Source: Candidatus Poribacteria bacterium (GTDB lineage Bacteria; Poribacteria; WGA-4E; JAJDTR01). From it: a stretch of DNA of 37,714 nt. The DNA lies in assembly GCA_022827055.1 (NCBI GenBank), contig JAJDTR010000128.1, forward strand, positions 1 to 37,714. Direction: 5' to 3'. The notes beneath the pieces were generated by a model. It was not told where the DNA came from, ran no database searches, and was given only the letters and a program-made list of their open reading frames with translations. This document shows, piece after piece, positions 17,178 through 25,962 of this stretch; the first letter of the stretch is position 1, and every line of letters starts with the position of its first letter. Both the position numbers and the translations under genes were made by a program.

Positions 17178-17747
17178 ATGACAGTTTCAGAGACAGTTAT
17201 GTCGCGCCGAACGATTTTCAAGTTCAAACCGGATCCAGTGCCCAATGATGTGATTGAGAAAGTTTTGGGATTCGGGATTTTTGCACCTAATCACAAACTC
17301 ACCGAACCGTGGAGATTCACGGTCGTTGGAGAGGAAACGAAACTGACCCTCGCGGAACGATATCGAGAAATCCAAATAGAAAAAGCGGCGGAGCATGTCA
17401 GTGCGGAAAACAAAGTGAAGATTGGCGAAGCCGGCTTTCAGAAGATGATGTCCAAGCCCACTATCATTGCGGTATCTTGCCTTCAAGAGGGTGACGAACA
17501 ACAGCGTCGAGAGGATTATGCGGCAGCCTGCTGCGCCATGATGAACGTTCAACTCGTCGCTTGGGAGATGGGCGTCGGTATGCAGTGGAGCACGGGAAAG
17601 ATTACGATGGAACCGAACACCTATCGCTTGCTCGGTATCGACAGCGAACGTGAATATATCATCGGTTTTTTCTATACGGGTTATCCGGCGGAGATTGGAA
17701 ATTCGCCTCGAAAACCGCTGAGTGACGTGTTGCGCCGGGTGCCGTAA
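17178..17747 (+). CDS. Nitroreductase-family flavoprotein
   Basis: The start is set at the ATG at 17178, 11 nt after TTGGAGG; the frame is open further upstream into the peptidase gene. The 189-aa product begins with a typical SRRTIFKFKPDPVP segment (the S-R-R FMN-binding stretch) followed by APNHKLTEPWRFTVV, which matches the A-P-(S/N)-x-x-x-x-x-P-W motif. AACCAMMNVQLVAWEMGVGMQW and then GFFYTGYP complete the fold. Such enzymes use FMN and NAD(P)H to reduce nitro groups, quinones or other acceptors; several relatives are coenzyme-specific dehydrogenases. Length is normal for the short subgroup. The substrate cannot be named. It is the last gene of the regulator-pilin run and probably an unrelated passenger. 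Confidence 0.9.
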   Translation: MTVSETVMSRRTIFKFKPDPVPNDVIEKVLGFGIFAPNHKLTEPWRFTVVGEETKLTLAERYREIQIEKAAEHVSAENKVKIGEAGFQKMMSKPTIIAVSCLQEGDEQQRREDYAAACCAMMNVQLVAWEMGVGMQWSTGKITMEPNTYRLLGIDSEREYIIGFFYTGYPAEIGNSPRKPLSDVLRRVP

Positions 17748-17910
17748 TACCCACCCAAAAGCGGGCGATGCGCCAGCCTGTTGAGAGTCTTCAACGCTCC
17801 GTACGTCTCAAAATCCGCGAATCAAGGATTTCAAGTTCTCGCCGACTCATGTGTTCCCCCAAAGTGCAACCACAGTCTTCACTCTCCGTGCTGCGACACG
17901 AATAGTCATC

Positions 17911-18756
17911 ATGAGCCCGCCAACGATTAGTCGGTTACACACCTCGGTTTGTATTCTGATTAGCGCCTGGCTCATACTCTCAGGCTGCCAGCCCTCCGAT
18001 GAAACCGCACAGCGGAAAGAACAACTTAAACGCGAAGCGTTCAAACTTAGAATGGGAATGGGTTTGACACCGGAGGACGCGGAAGGGCACTTTCAGCTCG
18101 GGAAAATCTACCATGATTTGGGGGAGCACGACAGATCGATTGAGGCATTCCAGACGGCGCTGAGCCTTGATGACGAGAATGCGCAAATTCATAACCACCT
18201 TGGGTTGGTATACCTGAGCTTGCGACAATACGTTGAGGCGGTCAAAGCGTTTCTGGAGGCGATTAGGGTGAATCCCGACAATCCAACGTTCTACAACAAT
18301 TTGGGGTACGCTTACGACAGCGAGGATGAGTTTGAGGAAGCTGCGAACGCCTATCGCAGGGCAATCGAAATTGACCCGGAATTCCCAGACGCCTATTATA
18401 ATTTGGCAGCGGCTTATCACGCACGAGGAGTATTTGAGGTTGCTATCGAGAATTACGAGAGGGCAATCAGTTTGGATCAGAGCGACGCGGACGCACTCGT
18501 CGGCTTGGGAGAGGCGTTTCAAGATTCGGGACAATTGAATCTGGCAATCCGCACGTATGAAAAGGCGTTGTTGATCGACTCAACCGATCCGGAAGTTTAT
18601 TATCGGCTCAGTCAGTTGTATAACGAGACGGATAATGCACCCATGACCCAATCGTATCTGGACCTCTTTCTGGACAAGGCAGCCGATTTGCCGCAGTTTG
18701 AGGTTAAGATTGAGAACGCTAAACGGTTAAAACGTGAGTTAGCAACGGAACAATAA
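17911..18756 (+). CDS. TPR-repeat lipoprotein
   Basis: The start at 17911 gives 281 aa with a lipoprotein signal. R8-H10 is followed by a hydrophobic stretch and the lipobox LSGC, with the lipidated Cys at residue 26. An in-frame region upstream (from 17851) would bury the signal. After a charged linker, about six tetratricopeptide repeats fill residues 50-250, shown by recurring pairs such as AHFQLGKIYHDLGEHDRSIE, IHNHLGLVYLSL and FYNNLGYAYDSEDEFEEAA spaced 34 residues apart. TPR lipoproteins act as scaffolds at the outer membrane, for example as pilotins for pilus or secretion machinery (PilF-like). The nearby pilin and peptidase genes make that attractive but unproven. The next gene converges from the other strand. 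Confidence 0.93.
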   Translation: MSPPTISRLHTSVCILISAWLILSGCQPSDETAQRKEQLKREAFKLRMGMGLTPEDAEGHFQLGKIYHDLGEHDRSIEAFQTALSLDDENAQIHNHLGLVYLSLRQYVEAVKAFLEAIRVNPDNPTFYNNLGYAYDSEDEFEEAANAYRRAIEIDPEFPDAYYNLAAAYHARGVFEVAIENYERAISLDQSDADALVGLGEAFQDSGQLNLAIRTYEKALLIDSTDPEVYYRLSQLYNETDNAPMTQSYLDLFLDKAADLPQFEVKIENAKRLKRELATEQ

Positions 18757-18768
18757 TATTTGTGGATT

Positions 18769-18800
18769 AAACCCTTCACAATTCAAGTGGGAATTGGGTT
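18769..18800. other. Compound hairpin between convergent genes
   Basis: AACCC (18769-18773) pairs with GGGTT (18796-18800), and inside it AATTC (18780-18784) pairs with GAATT (18791-18795), with a one-sided bulge. It lies between the convergent TPR and leuB genes. No T tract follows, so a terminator function is uncertain. Confidence 0.35.
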
Positions 18801-18810
18801 GAATTTATAG

Positions 18811-18848
18811 GAGGAATTGAAGTCGCGACCGGGAGTCGCTCCTAACGA
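18811..18848 (+). repeat. AGTCGCGA...GGAG...CTCCTA repeat (family B), copy 1
   Basis: GAGGAATTGAAGTCGCGACC followed by GGGAGTCGCTCCTA carries a GGAG-TCG-CTCC hairpin. A clearly related copy lies at 20415. The two copies bracket leuB. Confidence 0.65.
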
Positions 18849-18880
18849 AAAACGCCAAATTATCCGTTGAACAGCAAAAC

Positions 18881-19972
18881 TTAAGCGGCTTGAATAGCAC
18901 TCACCACGCGATCTCCAAACTCCGATGTAGAAAGCACCGTTCCCTGTTTCACTGCGGCGGCAAGCTCCGCCGTAACATAGCCTTGTTCGAAAACACTAAA
19001 TAAGCAGTCCCAGATTAGATTAGACTCCTCGTCTAGCCCAAGTCCTTTTTCAAGCATCAAGGCGGCGCTGCCAATCATGGAATAAGGATTGGCTTGTCCC
19101 GTACCCGCAATGTCGGGTGCGGCACCGTGCACAGGTTCCACGAAAACTTTCTCAGGTCCCACACAAGCAGAAGGCATAAGTCCGAGGGATCCGATGATTC
19201 CACCCGCTTGATCGCTCAAGATGTCGCCGTTCATGTTCCCAAGCAACATCACGCCGTTGAACTGTGTCGGATCGATGACGAGTTGGTACGCCGCATTGTC
19301 CACTAACACGTGCTGAAGCGGCACTTCCGGAAATGAGCTTGCGATCTCCTCCACGACTGCACGCCAGAACCTTGAGGTGGCGAGTACATTCGCTTTATCA
19401 ATGTTGGTGAGAGGTACATTACGACTGCTCGCCTCTTCAAAAGCAGTGGTTGCGACACGCCGAATCTGTTCCTCCGTGTAGACACAATCATCCTGGGCAA
19501 ACTGCATTCCGGTGTCCTTCCCTTCCCGCTTCTTGCCAAAGTACACATCCCCCGTGAGTTCTCGGATCATGAGAATGTCGATGCCCTCTCCCAAACGCTC
19601 CTTGCGCAGCGGCGAGAAGTTAGCCAATGACGCAGGCAGTTTTGCAGGGCGATAATTGGCAAACGTCGTGTAACGTTCGCGCATCTCCAATACTGCCAAC
19701 TCGGGCCTTTCCTCAATAGGGATTCGGTCCATTTCTCGCACGGCGAGCCCTACCGGTCCTTTGATGATGGTATCCGCCTCGTCACAAATTTCTCGGGTTT
19801 CGTCCGGACATGCCGACCCCTCGGCAAAATAGGCAGCAGCCCCGAACGCGCATCGTATATATTCAAATTCGTGGTTGTACCGCGCCGCTATGGCATCAAG
19901 GACTTTAAGACCTTCCGCCATGATTTCGGGACCGATTCCGTCGCCTTCCAAGACTGCAATTGTTGCTTTCAT
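18881..19972 (-). CDS. leuB: 3-isopropylmalate dehydrogenase
   Basis: The product has 363 aa, normal for LeuB, which oxidises and decarboxylates 3-isopropylmalate with NAD in leucine synthesis. The motifs fit LeuB better than isocitrate or tartrate dehydrogenase: LEGDGIGPEI at the N-terminus, RELTGDVYFG, NIDKANVLATSRFWR with the catalytic Lys, VDNAAYQLV with a metal Asp, NMNGDILSDQAGGI with the other metal aspartates, and EPVHGAAPDIAGTGQANP for NAD. Small departures from the usual sequence (TGDVYF for TGGIYF, SDQAGG for SDEA) leave some doubt about exact substrate. AGAGGAAAAC precedes the start. It is the only minus-strand gene between 1 and 32.7 kb. No leuA, leuC or leuD is nearby, so the leucine genes would be scattered. 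Confidence 0.9.
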   Translation of the reverse strand: MKATIAVLEGDGIGPEIMAEGLKVLDAIAARYNHEFEYIRCAFGAAAYFAEGSACPDETREICDEADTIIKGPVGLAVREMDRIPIEERPELAVLEMRERYTTFANYRPAKLPASLANFSPLRKERLGEGIDILMIRELTGDVYFGKKREGKDTGMQFAQDDCVYTEEQIRRVATTAFEEASSRNVPLTNIDKANVLATSRFWRAVVEEIASSFPEVPLQHVLVDNAAYQLVIDPTQFNGVMLLGNMNGDILSDQAGGIIGSLGLMPSACVGPEKVFVEPVHGAAPDIAGTGQANPYSMIGSAALMLEKGLGLDEESNLIWDCLFSVFEQGYVTAELAAAVKQGTVLSTSEFGDRVVSAIQAA

Positions 19973-20105
19973 ACTATTCGTTTTCCTCTGTGGTTGTTTT
20001 TACCATTTCTCAAAAATGATTGGGCATTGTTCGCGCGAATCAAGCTAAAGAAACATGCGTTGAGCAGCACAAGAGCCTTGTCTCCGCAGAAAGTCGGCAG
20101 GGCAG

Positions 20106-20155
20106 GGGATTTCTATCGTGTTCCTTATCCAGTCGCTTCATCTCCGTCTACGGAG
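20106..20155 (+). repeat. Repeat family A, copy 2
   Basis: It begins GGGATTTCTATCG and matches 31 of 38 positions of the copy at 14257. It ends in a perfect 5-bp hairpin, CTCCG-TCTA-CGGAG (20142-20155). Confidence 0.65.
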
Positions 20156-20414
20156 TAAGTGAACGATATGGTTAAGACTTCATATGCGCCATTATTCAAG
20201 CGAAATGGTTTTATAAATTGCAAATCTTTAATTCAGTGATAGTGGCACATGCATTTTCTAGCAAATTATGAGAAATTTAGGACTTGCGCATACGCGATTC
20301 TCGTAGCCCGATTCACGGAGCATCTAGCAGTCTGCCCGGGCGATGAGTATTGTACCAGAATTGAATTGGAAAAAACAGTGATAACACCTTTCTTCAGAAA
20401 GACAGAGCATCAAT

Positions 20415-20460
20415 GAGGTGAATTACAGTCGCGATTCGGAGATGGCTCCTACAAGGAGCC
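20415..20460 (+). repeat. Repeat family B, copy 2
   Basis: GAGGTGAATTACAGTCGCGA followed by TTCGGAGATGGCTCCTAC is related to the copy at 18811 with a few small gaps. A second perfect hairpin, GGCTCC-TACAA-GGAGCC, follows at 20444-20460. Confidence 0.65.
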
Positions 20461-20550
20461 GCATCAGCTTGGGGCTGGGTAGGAGTGCTTTGTGGCAGGT
20501 GTCGATTTTTATTCTTAACAATTCTGAAAGATGTTATAATTTTCTGTGTA

Positions 20551-20612
20551 TTCTATCGACATTCACTATCTCTATCGCGCTTACCGTCCATTCGCTTGAG
20601 CTCCGCTGGAGC
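20551..20612 (+). repeat. Repeat family A, copy 3 (diverged)
   Basis: TTCTATCG, a second CTATCG and then CCATTCGCTTGA follow the family A order. The tract ends in a perfect GCTCC-GCT-GGAGC hairpin (20600-20612), as the copy at 20106 ends in a hairpin of similar sequence. Confidence 0.5.
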
Positions 20613-20741
20613 GCAGGGATTTGGACATATCGCATTCAATCAACCGGATCGAAAAAAAGGGGCACTATACAAAATTAGTGTTACTTGCCGAAAGAATTGT
20701 CCCGACAGCAGATGACGGGCTACACACTCAAGGAGATATCG

Positions 20742-21632
20742 ATGGCTAAGGATAACGGGAAAAACGAAGATTCCATGAATATTAAGCGGCCAAAGATTCA
20801 GCATATGGCTACCCTTTGGACGTTAACCGACTACGGGGGGAAGAAGGGCGAATGGTCGGTCGACCAGAAGATTAAGCGGATCAAAAAGGCTGGTTTTGAT
20901 GGATTCTGCGGACGAGTGCCGGACATCACCGCCGAGCATGTCGAGAAATACGGACTTCTTTTCGCGGCCACCGTGGACATAGGAACCGTAAAGGAGATTC
21001 GCCCGAAGCTCAGAGCGATTAAAGAAGCTAATGCGCGATGTGTGAATGTGCAGTTGCTCGACCATGACACTCCAGCCGAACGTGCACTGTCTACCGCGCG
21101 GCGGGTGATGGAAGCTGCGGACAAGTTGGAGATGGATGTTGCCATAGAAGTGCATCGCGACACGTGTACCGAGACTCCGGAGAAGGCTTATGCACTAGCG
21201 GAAGGATTTGAGAAGGCGGAGAAGCGTTTACTAAAAATGACGTGGGATTTCTCGCATCCGGCAGTCATCAAGCATCTTTCACCGCCTTACTGGGATCGCT
21301 TGGCGGAGCGGACAGACCTTATCCAGTATGCGCAGCAGTTTCATTTTCGACCGTTCAATGGTCATCACTGCCAAGTGCCTGCACTTGGACGAGGCGGGAA
21401 GTTCACGCCGGAATTTCTGGATTGGTTAGAATTCGCCGAGCAGGTCATCGCGTGCTGGTTACAAGCGGCAGAGCCGGGCAGGGAGATTTTCGTCTGTCCG
21501 GAGCAGGGGTCGGGAGGCTATTTCCTGTCTGTGTTTGGAGACCGTTGGAAGGATGTGCAGGCGATCCGGCGTGAAGTAGATCGGGTTTGGCGGAAGCAGT
21601 TGAAATCATGGGCACCGCCAGCGGCTGAATAA
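20742..21632 (+). CDS. Xylose isomerase-like TIM-barrel protein
   Basis: The start is the ATG at 20742, 5 nt after AGGAGAT (20731-20737); the product has 296 aa. The sugar-phosphate isomerase/epimerase pattern is present: a regular beta/alpha series with acidic or histidine residues at strand ends. Likely metal ligands are E136 in AIEVHRD, D169 in TWDFSH, H201 in FHFRPF and E254 in VCPEQGSG, the E-D-H-E order of xylose-isomerase-like enzymes. These proteins isomerise or epimerise sugars, inositols or hydroxy-acids; the substrate is not readable here. The first 15 residues are charged and look like an unstructured extension. It opens a same-strand run with an alcohol dehydrogenase, SDR, BKACE and NHL gene, which suggests a shared catabolic route. 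Confidence 0.85.
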   Translation: MAKDNGKNEDSMNIKRPKIQHMATLWTLTDYGGKKGEWSVDQKIKRIKKAGFDGFCGRVPDITAEHVEKYGLLFAATVDIGTVKEIRPKLRAIKEANARCVNVQLLDHDTPAERALSTARRVMEAADKLEMDVAIEVHRDTCTETPEKAYALAEGFEKAEKRLLKMTWDFSHPAVIKHLSPPYWDRLAERTDLIQYAQQFHFRPFNGHHCQVPALGRGGKFTPEFLDWLEFAEQVIACWLQAAEPGREIFVCPEQGSGGYFLSVFGDRWKDVQAIRREVDRVWRKQLKSWAPPAAE

Positions 21633-21743
21633 AAAGCTTCACACATAGCTACCCACAGATGAAGTTGATTGGGATCTTTGAAGGTGTGATCGAATTTTCA
21701 AACCTCGGAACACTATCCTTTTGGCATGAGGAGAACGACCACC

Positions 21744-22862
21744 ATGAAGATGAAAGCCGCCGTGTTGCACTCAACCCCCAGCACGCTTTCAGTCGAAGAG
21801 CTTGAAATTGCGGATCCGGGTCCGGGCGAGGTTCGTGTGAAAATTGCGGCCAGCGGACTCTGCCACACGGACTGGGAAACCATGCACGGCTACCAGCCCG
21901 TGAACCTACCTGCCGTGATTGGTCATGAGGGTGCGGGCGTTGTCGAATCTGTCGGACCGGGGGTCACGCAGGTGAACGCCGGCGATCACGTGGCGTGTTC
22001 ATGGAGCCCAAATTGCGGACACTGTTTTTACTGCGACCATGGGCAGCCTATTCTGTGCGAAGTTGCGAAGTCTTCCAATGGCAATGGAGTGTTATTCGAC
22101 GGGACAACTCGGATGGCGCTTGACGGCGAGCCGGTCTATTATTACAGCCTTGTGTCATCGCACGCGGAGTACAACGTCATCCCGGAGCAGGCAGCCGTAC
22201 CGCTGCGGAAGGACTTTCCACTGGATCGCGCGGCGTTGCTGGGATGCGCCGTTATGACAGGTTACGGAGGCGCAGTTCATGCCGCACGAATCAAACCCGA
22301 GACGAGCGTTGTGGTGAGCGGTTGCGGCGCGGTGGGACTCAGTGCGGTGCAAGGGGCTCGGATCTCCGGCGCCTCGATAATCGTGGGTGTAGATGTCAAT
22401 CCTCTGAAATTGGAATGGGCGCAGAAATTCGGCGCGACGCATGTTGTTGATGCCACGAAAGATGACCCCGTCGAGTTTGTGCGTGAATTTACCGAGGGAC
22501 GCGGGGCAGACTATGCGATCGAAGCGGCAGGACAGAACATCTCGATTCGACAGACACTCGAAGCCTCACGCCCAGGCGCGAGGATTGTCTTACTGGGTAA
22601 GACACCGTTCGGAGAAGAGGTCACGCTGCCGTTTCACATCTTGATGGGCGAACGCGAAATCGTTCGCACGTCTTACGGCATGAGCCGCCCTCGAGTGGAT
22701 TTTCCGCGCTTGGCAAATCTGTATATGGATGGGCGATTGCTACTTGACGAGATGATTAGCATGCGTCTGCCTCTTTCCGAAATCAACACCGGATTCGACG
22801 CGTTGGAGAAGGGCAATGTGGCGAGATCGCTCGTCATATTTGATTCTTCCGGGTCAGTTTAG
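21744..22862 (+). CDS. Zinc-dependent alcohol dehydrogenase (MDR, class III-like)
   Basis: The ATG at 21744 follows AGGAGA by 9 nt and gives 372 aa; an ATG 18 nt upstream contains that ribosome site and is less likely. Both zinc sites are complete. The catalytic ligands are C40, H61-E62 (GHEGAG) and C169; the structural ones are C91, C94, C97 and C105. The NAD-binding loop SGCGAVGL lies at 193-200, and GVDVNPLKLEWA after it has the Asp typical of NAD rather than NADP use. This is the long-chain, formaldehyde-dehydrogenase-like branch that oxidises primary alcohols or S-hydroxymethyl thiols. The substrate is unknown. The SDR gene starts 21 bp after its stop, so the two are almost surely co-transcribed. 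Confidence 0.93.
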   Translation: MKMKAAVLHSTPSTLSVEELEIADPGPGEVRVKIAASGLCHTDWETMHGYQPVNLPAVIGHEGAGVVESVGPGVTQVNAGDHVACSWSPNCGHCFYCDHGQPILCEVAKSSNGNGVLFDGTTRMALDGEPVYYYSLVSSHAEYNVIPEQAAVPLRKDFPLDRAALLGCAVMTGYGGAVHAARIKPETSVVVSGCGAVGLSAVQGARISGASIIVGVDVNPLKLEWAQKFGATHVVDATKDDPVEFVREFTEGRGADYAIEAAGQNISIRQTLEASRPGARIVLLGKTPFGEEVTLPFHILMGEREIVRTSYGMSRPRVDFPRLANLYMDGRLLLDEMISMRLPLSEINTGFDALEKGNVARSLVIFDSSGSV

Positions 22863-22883
22863 AGCGAACAAGGATTGGTAACG

Positions 22884-23747
22884 GTGAAGAAGACCATGAA
22901 ATTGGGAGGGAAAGTAGCTATCGTAAGTGCTGCGGGACGCGGGATTGGCCGCGCCATTGCCTTGTGTCTCGCCGAGGAAGGGGCTGATGTCGTCGTGAGT
23001 TCTTTCCGTGAAGAAACAACCAACAGCACCGCCGACGCTGTCCGTGCAATCGGTCGCAAAGCCGTCGCCATGCCGGGTGACATTACGACAGCGGATACAA
23101 TCGTGCACGTGGTTCAGGAAACCCTCGACACCTGCGGCAAGATTGACATCGTTGTGAACAATGTGGGCGGCGCAAGTGCGACGCCAAAAGAGGTAGGCAC
23201 GGGACCGCTCGCAAAAGTTGAAGCGTTGTGGGATGACACGTATGAACAGAACCTCAGGGCATCCGTATTGATGTGTGAAGCCGTCGCACCGCATTTCATA
23301 GAGCAGAACAGCGGCAAAATCGTAAACGTTTCGTCGATTGCCGGTCGTTTTACTCCATCCGCGAAGAACATGGAACGATTCGTCCCGCCCGCTTATTGTG
23401 CGCTGAAGGCGGGTTTGATAAGCTACACTCAGACACTTGCGGAGCGGTTGGGACCGCATAACATTAACGTGAATTGCGTTTGCCCAGGCATCGTATATAC
23501 CGATGCGTGGAAAGGTATCTCCAAGCGGATGGTCGAGGACATTCCAGAGTTTCAAGGTCAGGATTTCAGAGAATGGTTTGTCGGTATTGCCCACGGCAAA
23601 TACCCCGACATGTTCCGAGCCACCCCTATGCGGCGGGAGCAGACGGCGGAAGATCTGGGGCGCGCTGTCGCGTTTCTGGTCTCCGAAGATGCGCTGAACA
23701 TCACGGGTCAAACATTGAATGTTGACGGCGGAATGGTCAAGAACTAA
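22884..23747 (+). CDS. Short-chain dehydrogenase/reductase (SDR)
   Basis: The frame is open from a TTG at 22875. The GTG at 22884 has AAGG (22870-22873) at a better distance, and an ATG at 22896 is also possible; with GTG the protein has 287 aa. Classical SDR marks are present: SAAGRGIG at about 15-22 in the place of TGxxxGIG (the usual Gly at its second position is Ala), NNVGG, the catalytic Ser in NVSSIAG, and Y171-CAL-K175. The C-terminal TGQTLNVDGGMV is standard. The insertion after the active site (SKRMVEDIPEFQGQDFREWF) is longer than average and should shape substrate choice. SDRs of this type oxidise or reduce a hydroxyl with NAD(P). It is placed between an alcohol dehydrogenase and a beta-keto acid cleavage enzyme, so it may make the keto acid. 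Confidence 0.92.
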   Translation: MKKTMKLGGKVAIVSAAGRGIGRAIALCLAEEGADVVVSSFREETTNSTADAVRAIGRKAVAMPGDITTADTIVHVVQETLDTCGKIDIVVNNVGGASATPKEVGTGPLAKVEALWDDTYEQNLRASVLMCEAVAPHFIEQNSGKIVNVSSIAGRFTPSAKNMERFVPPAYCALKAGLISYTQTLAERLGPHNINVNCVCPGIVYTDAWKGISKRMVEDIPEFQGQDFREWFVGIAHGKYPDMFRATPMRREQTAEDLGRAVAFLVSEDALNITGQTLNVDGGMVKN

Positions 23748-23863
23748 GAGGAAGCGACCGGAAGGATAGAAGATCGGGGATGTCCTCTCTGTCGAAGCAG
23801 TTGTACGATGAGGGACTGGGGCGACTTCGGTTATCTTTGCAATGTGATTTGAAGTAGTAGATT

Positions 23864-24703
23864 ATGGAGAAGACAATTATTTCGGTGGCTGTGTGCGGTT
23901 CAGGTCCCATGAAAGACAAGAATCCGGCTGTACCGTACACCCCCAAGGAGATTGCCGATGCAGCCATCGAATGTTGCAAAGCGGGGGCGGCGATTACCCA
24001 CATTCATGTTCGTGATCCCGAGACCGGCATCGTGTGCTCAAGGCTTGGGCTCTTCAAGGAGGTGGTCGATCGGATTCGGGAGGCGTGTGATATCGCAATC
24101 AACCTAACCACCAGCGGCGGAAATATACCGGGAATAAACATCATTGAAGAACGCCTCGAACCGGTGACCTTAAAACCCGAACTGTGCTCACTCGATGTGG
24201 GGTCTATGAATTTCGGGGATGGTGTTTTTCTCAACCCGCCCGAATGGGGACGCGCCGCGGCGAAACGGATGCGAGAATACGGCGTCAAACCCGAGATCGA
24301 AGTATTCGATATGGGCCACATGGCACAGGCACATCATCTGATTGACGAGGGATTGTTTGAAGAACCGTTATTTATCCAGCTTTGTATGGGCGCGGGATGG
24401 GGGATTGAAGCCACACCAGAGCACCTGCTGGTTATGGCAAGACAGTTGCCGCCCAAAGCGCAATGGTCAGTCTTGGGAGTTGGTCGGACGCAGTTGCCGA
24501 TGATTACGATGGGCATCCTTCTGGGCGGTCACATCCGCGTCGGGTTTGAGGATAACATCTACTTGCGGCGCGGGGTGCCGCTCAAGAGCAACGCCGAGAT
24601 GGTCGAGGTTGCCGCAAATTTGGTGGCGCAGTTGCAGCGTGAAGTCGCAACGCCCAACGAAGCGCGACAGATTCTCGGTCTCACTCGGAAACGGGTCAAT
24701 TGA
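23864..24703 (+). CDS. Beta-keto acid cleavage enzyme (BKACE, DUF849 family)
   Basis: This 279-aa protein is of normal family length. BKACE enzymes, typified by 3-keto-5-aminohexanoate cleavage enzyme Kce, condense a beta-keto acid with acetyl-CoA and release acetoacetate plus a new acyl-CoA. The zinc-binding motif HIHVRD gives H46 and H48, and E229 in GFEDN is at the family position for the third ligand. [11 protein letters not shown] and the closing EARQILGL are signatures. The beta-keto acid used cannot be told from sequence; the family covers many substrates. The SDR and alcohol dehydrogenase just upstream could oxidise a hydroxy acid to the needed keto acid. A gap of 116 bp precedes it without an obvious promoter. 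Confidence 0.93.
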   Translation: MEKTIISVAVCGSGPMKDKNPAVPYTPKEIADAAIECCKAGAAITHIHVRDPETGIVCSRLGLFKEVVDRIREACDIAINLTTSGGNIPGINIIEERLEPVTLKPELCSLDVGSMNFGDGVFLNPPEWGRAAAKRMREYGVKPEIEVFDMGHMAQAHHLIDEGLFEEPLFIQLCMGAGWGIEATPEHLLVMARQLPPKAQWSVLGVGRTQLPMITMGILLGGHIRVGFEDNIYLRRGVPLKSNAEMVEVAANLVAQLQREVATPNEARQILGLTRKRVN

Positions 24704-24771
24704 ACGAATCTTGAATCCCGTCCACAATGCGAGATGGGAATCAATGGAAAGTTTTACAGTCGAGGGAACTT

Positions 24772-25725
24772 ATGGTAACGCTAGGCAACGAAAAATATAG
24801 TTATGAAACGTCCGGGGAAGACTGGGGAAATTTGCCGGAAAACTGGACCTACAAAGAAGCTACGGCTGTCGCCGTGGACGAGAAAGATAACGCATACGTC
24901 TTCAATCGCGGCACGCACCCCATGGTTGTATTGGACCCGGAGGGAAACGTCCTTCGGACGTGGGGAGACGGTATATTCGGAACCCCGCACGGTGTAACCA
25001 TCGGGCCCGACGGGATGGTCTACTGCGTTGACAACGGCGACCATACCGTTCGCAAGTTTACCCCCGAGGGAAAACTGTTGTTGACCTTGGGGGAAGCGAA
25101 CAAACCTTCACCGGCAATGAGCGGTTTTCCATTTAACTTGCCGACTCACAGCGCCGTTGATCCACGCGACGGGGGTTTGTATGTCGCGGACGGTTACGCA
25201 AATGCTCGGGTGCACAAATTTTCTCCGGATGGAAGACACCTGTTCTCATGGGGAGAGTCCGGCACGGGACCGGGGCAATTCAATATCGTTCACAACATCG
25301 TCGTAGACAAAGACGGTTGGGTTTACATCGCGGATCGAGAAAACCACCGTATTCAGGTGTTCGACCCTGACGGCAAGTACGAAACGCAGTGGGTGAACTT
25401 GTCGCGCACGGCGTGCATCTGTTTTGACATGAAGGATGAGCCGTTAATCTATGTCGGGGAATATTTTTGCGGGATCGGGAGCAACCGTATCGGCACGAAT
25501 CTGGGACCTCGCGTGACCATTATGGATCTCAAGGGGAATGTCCTTGCACAACTGAGCGACCAGTCGTATGGTGATGAACCCGGCAGATTCTACTCGCCTC
25601 ACGGAATCGCGGTTGACTCGAAGGGTGACATCTATGTTGCAGAGGTGTCCTGGAGCGATTATGGAAGCCAAATGGATCCGCCTCGTGAACTTCGGTCGCT
25701 GCAGAAGCTGGTCAAAAAGAGTTAG
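24772..25725 (+). CDS. NHL-repeat beta-propeller protein
   Basis: The ATG at 24772 follows GAGGGA by 4 nt and gives 317 aa; the frame is open 45 nt upstream with no good ribosome site. Repeats of about 45 residues carry the NHL pattern, such as AVDEKDNAYVFNRGTHPMVVLDPEGNVLRTW, DGMVYCVDNGDHTVRKFTPEGKLL, DKDGWVYIADRENHRIQVFDPDGKY and DSKGDIYVAE. They should form a six-bladed propeller. There is no signal peptide, so it is probably cytoplasmic. Such propellers bind ligands or act as lactonase-like or peptidylglycine-lyase-like enzymes; I see no clear metal triad to prove a catalytic role. It ends the catabolic run with a 68-bp gap after BKACE. Confidence 0.88.
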   Translation: MVTLGNEKYSYETSGEDWGNLPENWTYKEATAVAVDEKDNAYVFNRGTHPMVVLDPEGNVLRTWGDGIFGTPHGVTIGPDGMVYCVDNGDHTVRKFTPEGKLLLTLGEANKPSPAMSGFPFNLPTHSAVDPRDGGLYVADGYANARVHKFSPDGRHLFSWGESGTGPGQFNIVHNIVVDKDGWVYIADRENHRIQVFDPDGKYETQWVNLSRTACICFDMKDEPLIYVGEYFCGIGSNRIGTNLGPRVTIMDLKGNVLAQLSDQSYGDEPGRFYSPHGIAVDSKGDIYVAEVSWSDYGSQMDPPRELRSLQKLVKKS

Positions 25726-25856
25726 GAGCGCGATGTGTGAAACCCATCCTCGCGCAAGTGTTTTATTCGCTAGGTAATCAAAAGAATCAAGCAGTGGAGT
25801 CGCCGGGACCCTAAGATTGAACTTACCATTGTAGATGTATGAAACAAGGCGGTTTA

Positions 25857-25880
25857 CGGCACACGGCGCGTGCCTACTAC
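25857..25880 (+). repeat. GGCACACGG palindromic repeat (family C), copy 1
   Basis: CGGCACACGGCGCGTGCCTA ending CTAC is a near-perfect hairpin (GGCACAC against GCGTGCC). A related copy lies at 31577. It sits in the 237-bp gap before the Eis-like gene. Confidence 0.65.
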
Positions 25881-25962
25881 CTTATTCTCTTAGCGAAGAG
25901 GTACCCAAGTTGAAGTGTATCTGCGATCAGGGTCATGTAATACATTAGGGGAGAATGACCGC

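Larger units (their letters stand above)
19973..20741. other. Repeat-rich intergenic region upstream of leuB
   Basis: These 769 bp separate the divergent leuB and TIM-barrel genes. They hold two copies of repeat family A, one of family B, and AT-rich sequence between 20160 and 20280. Short open frames here have no recognisable product and run through the repeats. A TATAAT at 20535-20540 has no convincing -35 partner. Promoters of both flanking genes must lie here, but I cannot place them. Confidence 0.6.

Noticed and set aside
20515..20540. Possible promoter TTAACA/TATAAT before the TIM-barrel gene
   Set aside because: The -10 is perfect, but TTAACA is only 14 bp away and the 17-bp position is a poor match; it also adjoins a repeat.
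20418..20715. Two short plus-strand frames before the TIM-barrel gene
   Set aside because: They start in a dispersed repeat, overlap each other in different frames and show no domain.
22854..23711. 285-codon minus-strand open frame opposite the SDR gene
   Set aside because: The plus strand encodes a complete SDR with all motifs; the antisense product is Cys/Arg/His-rich and has no family features.
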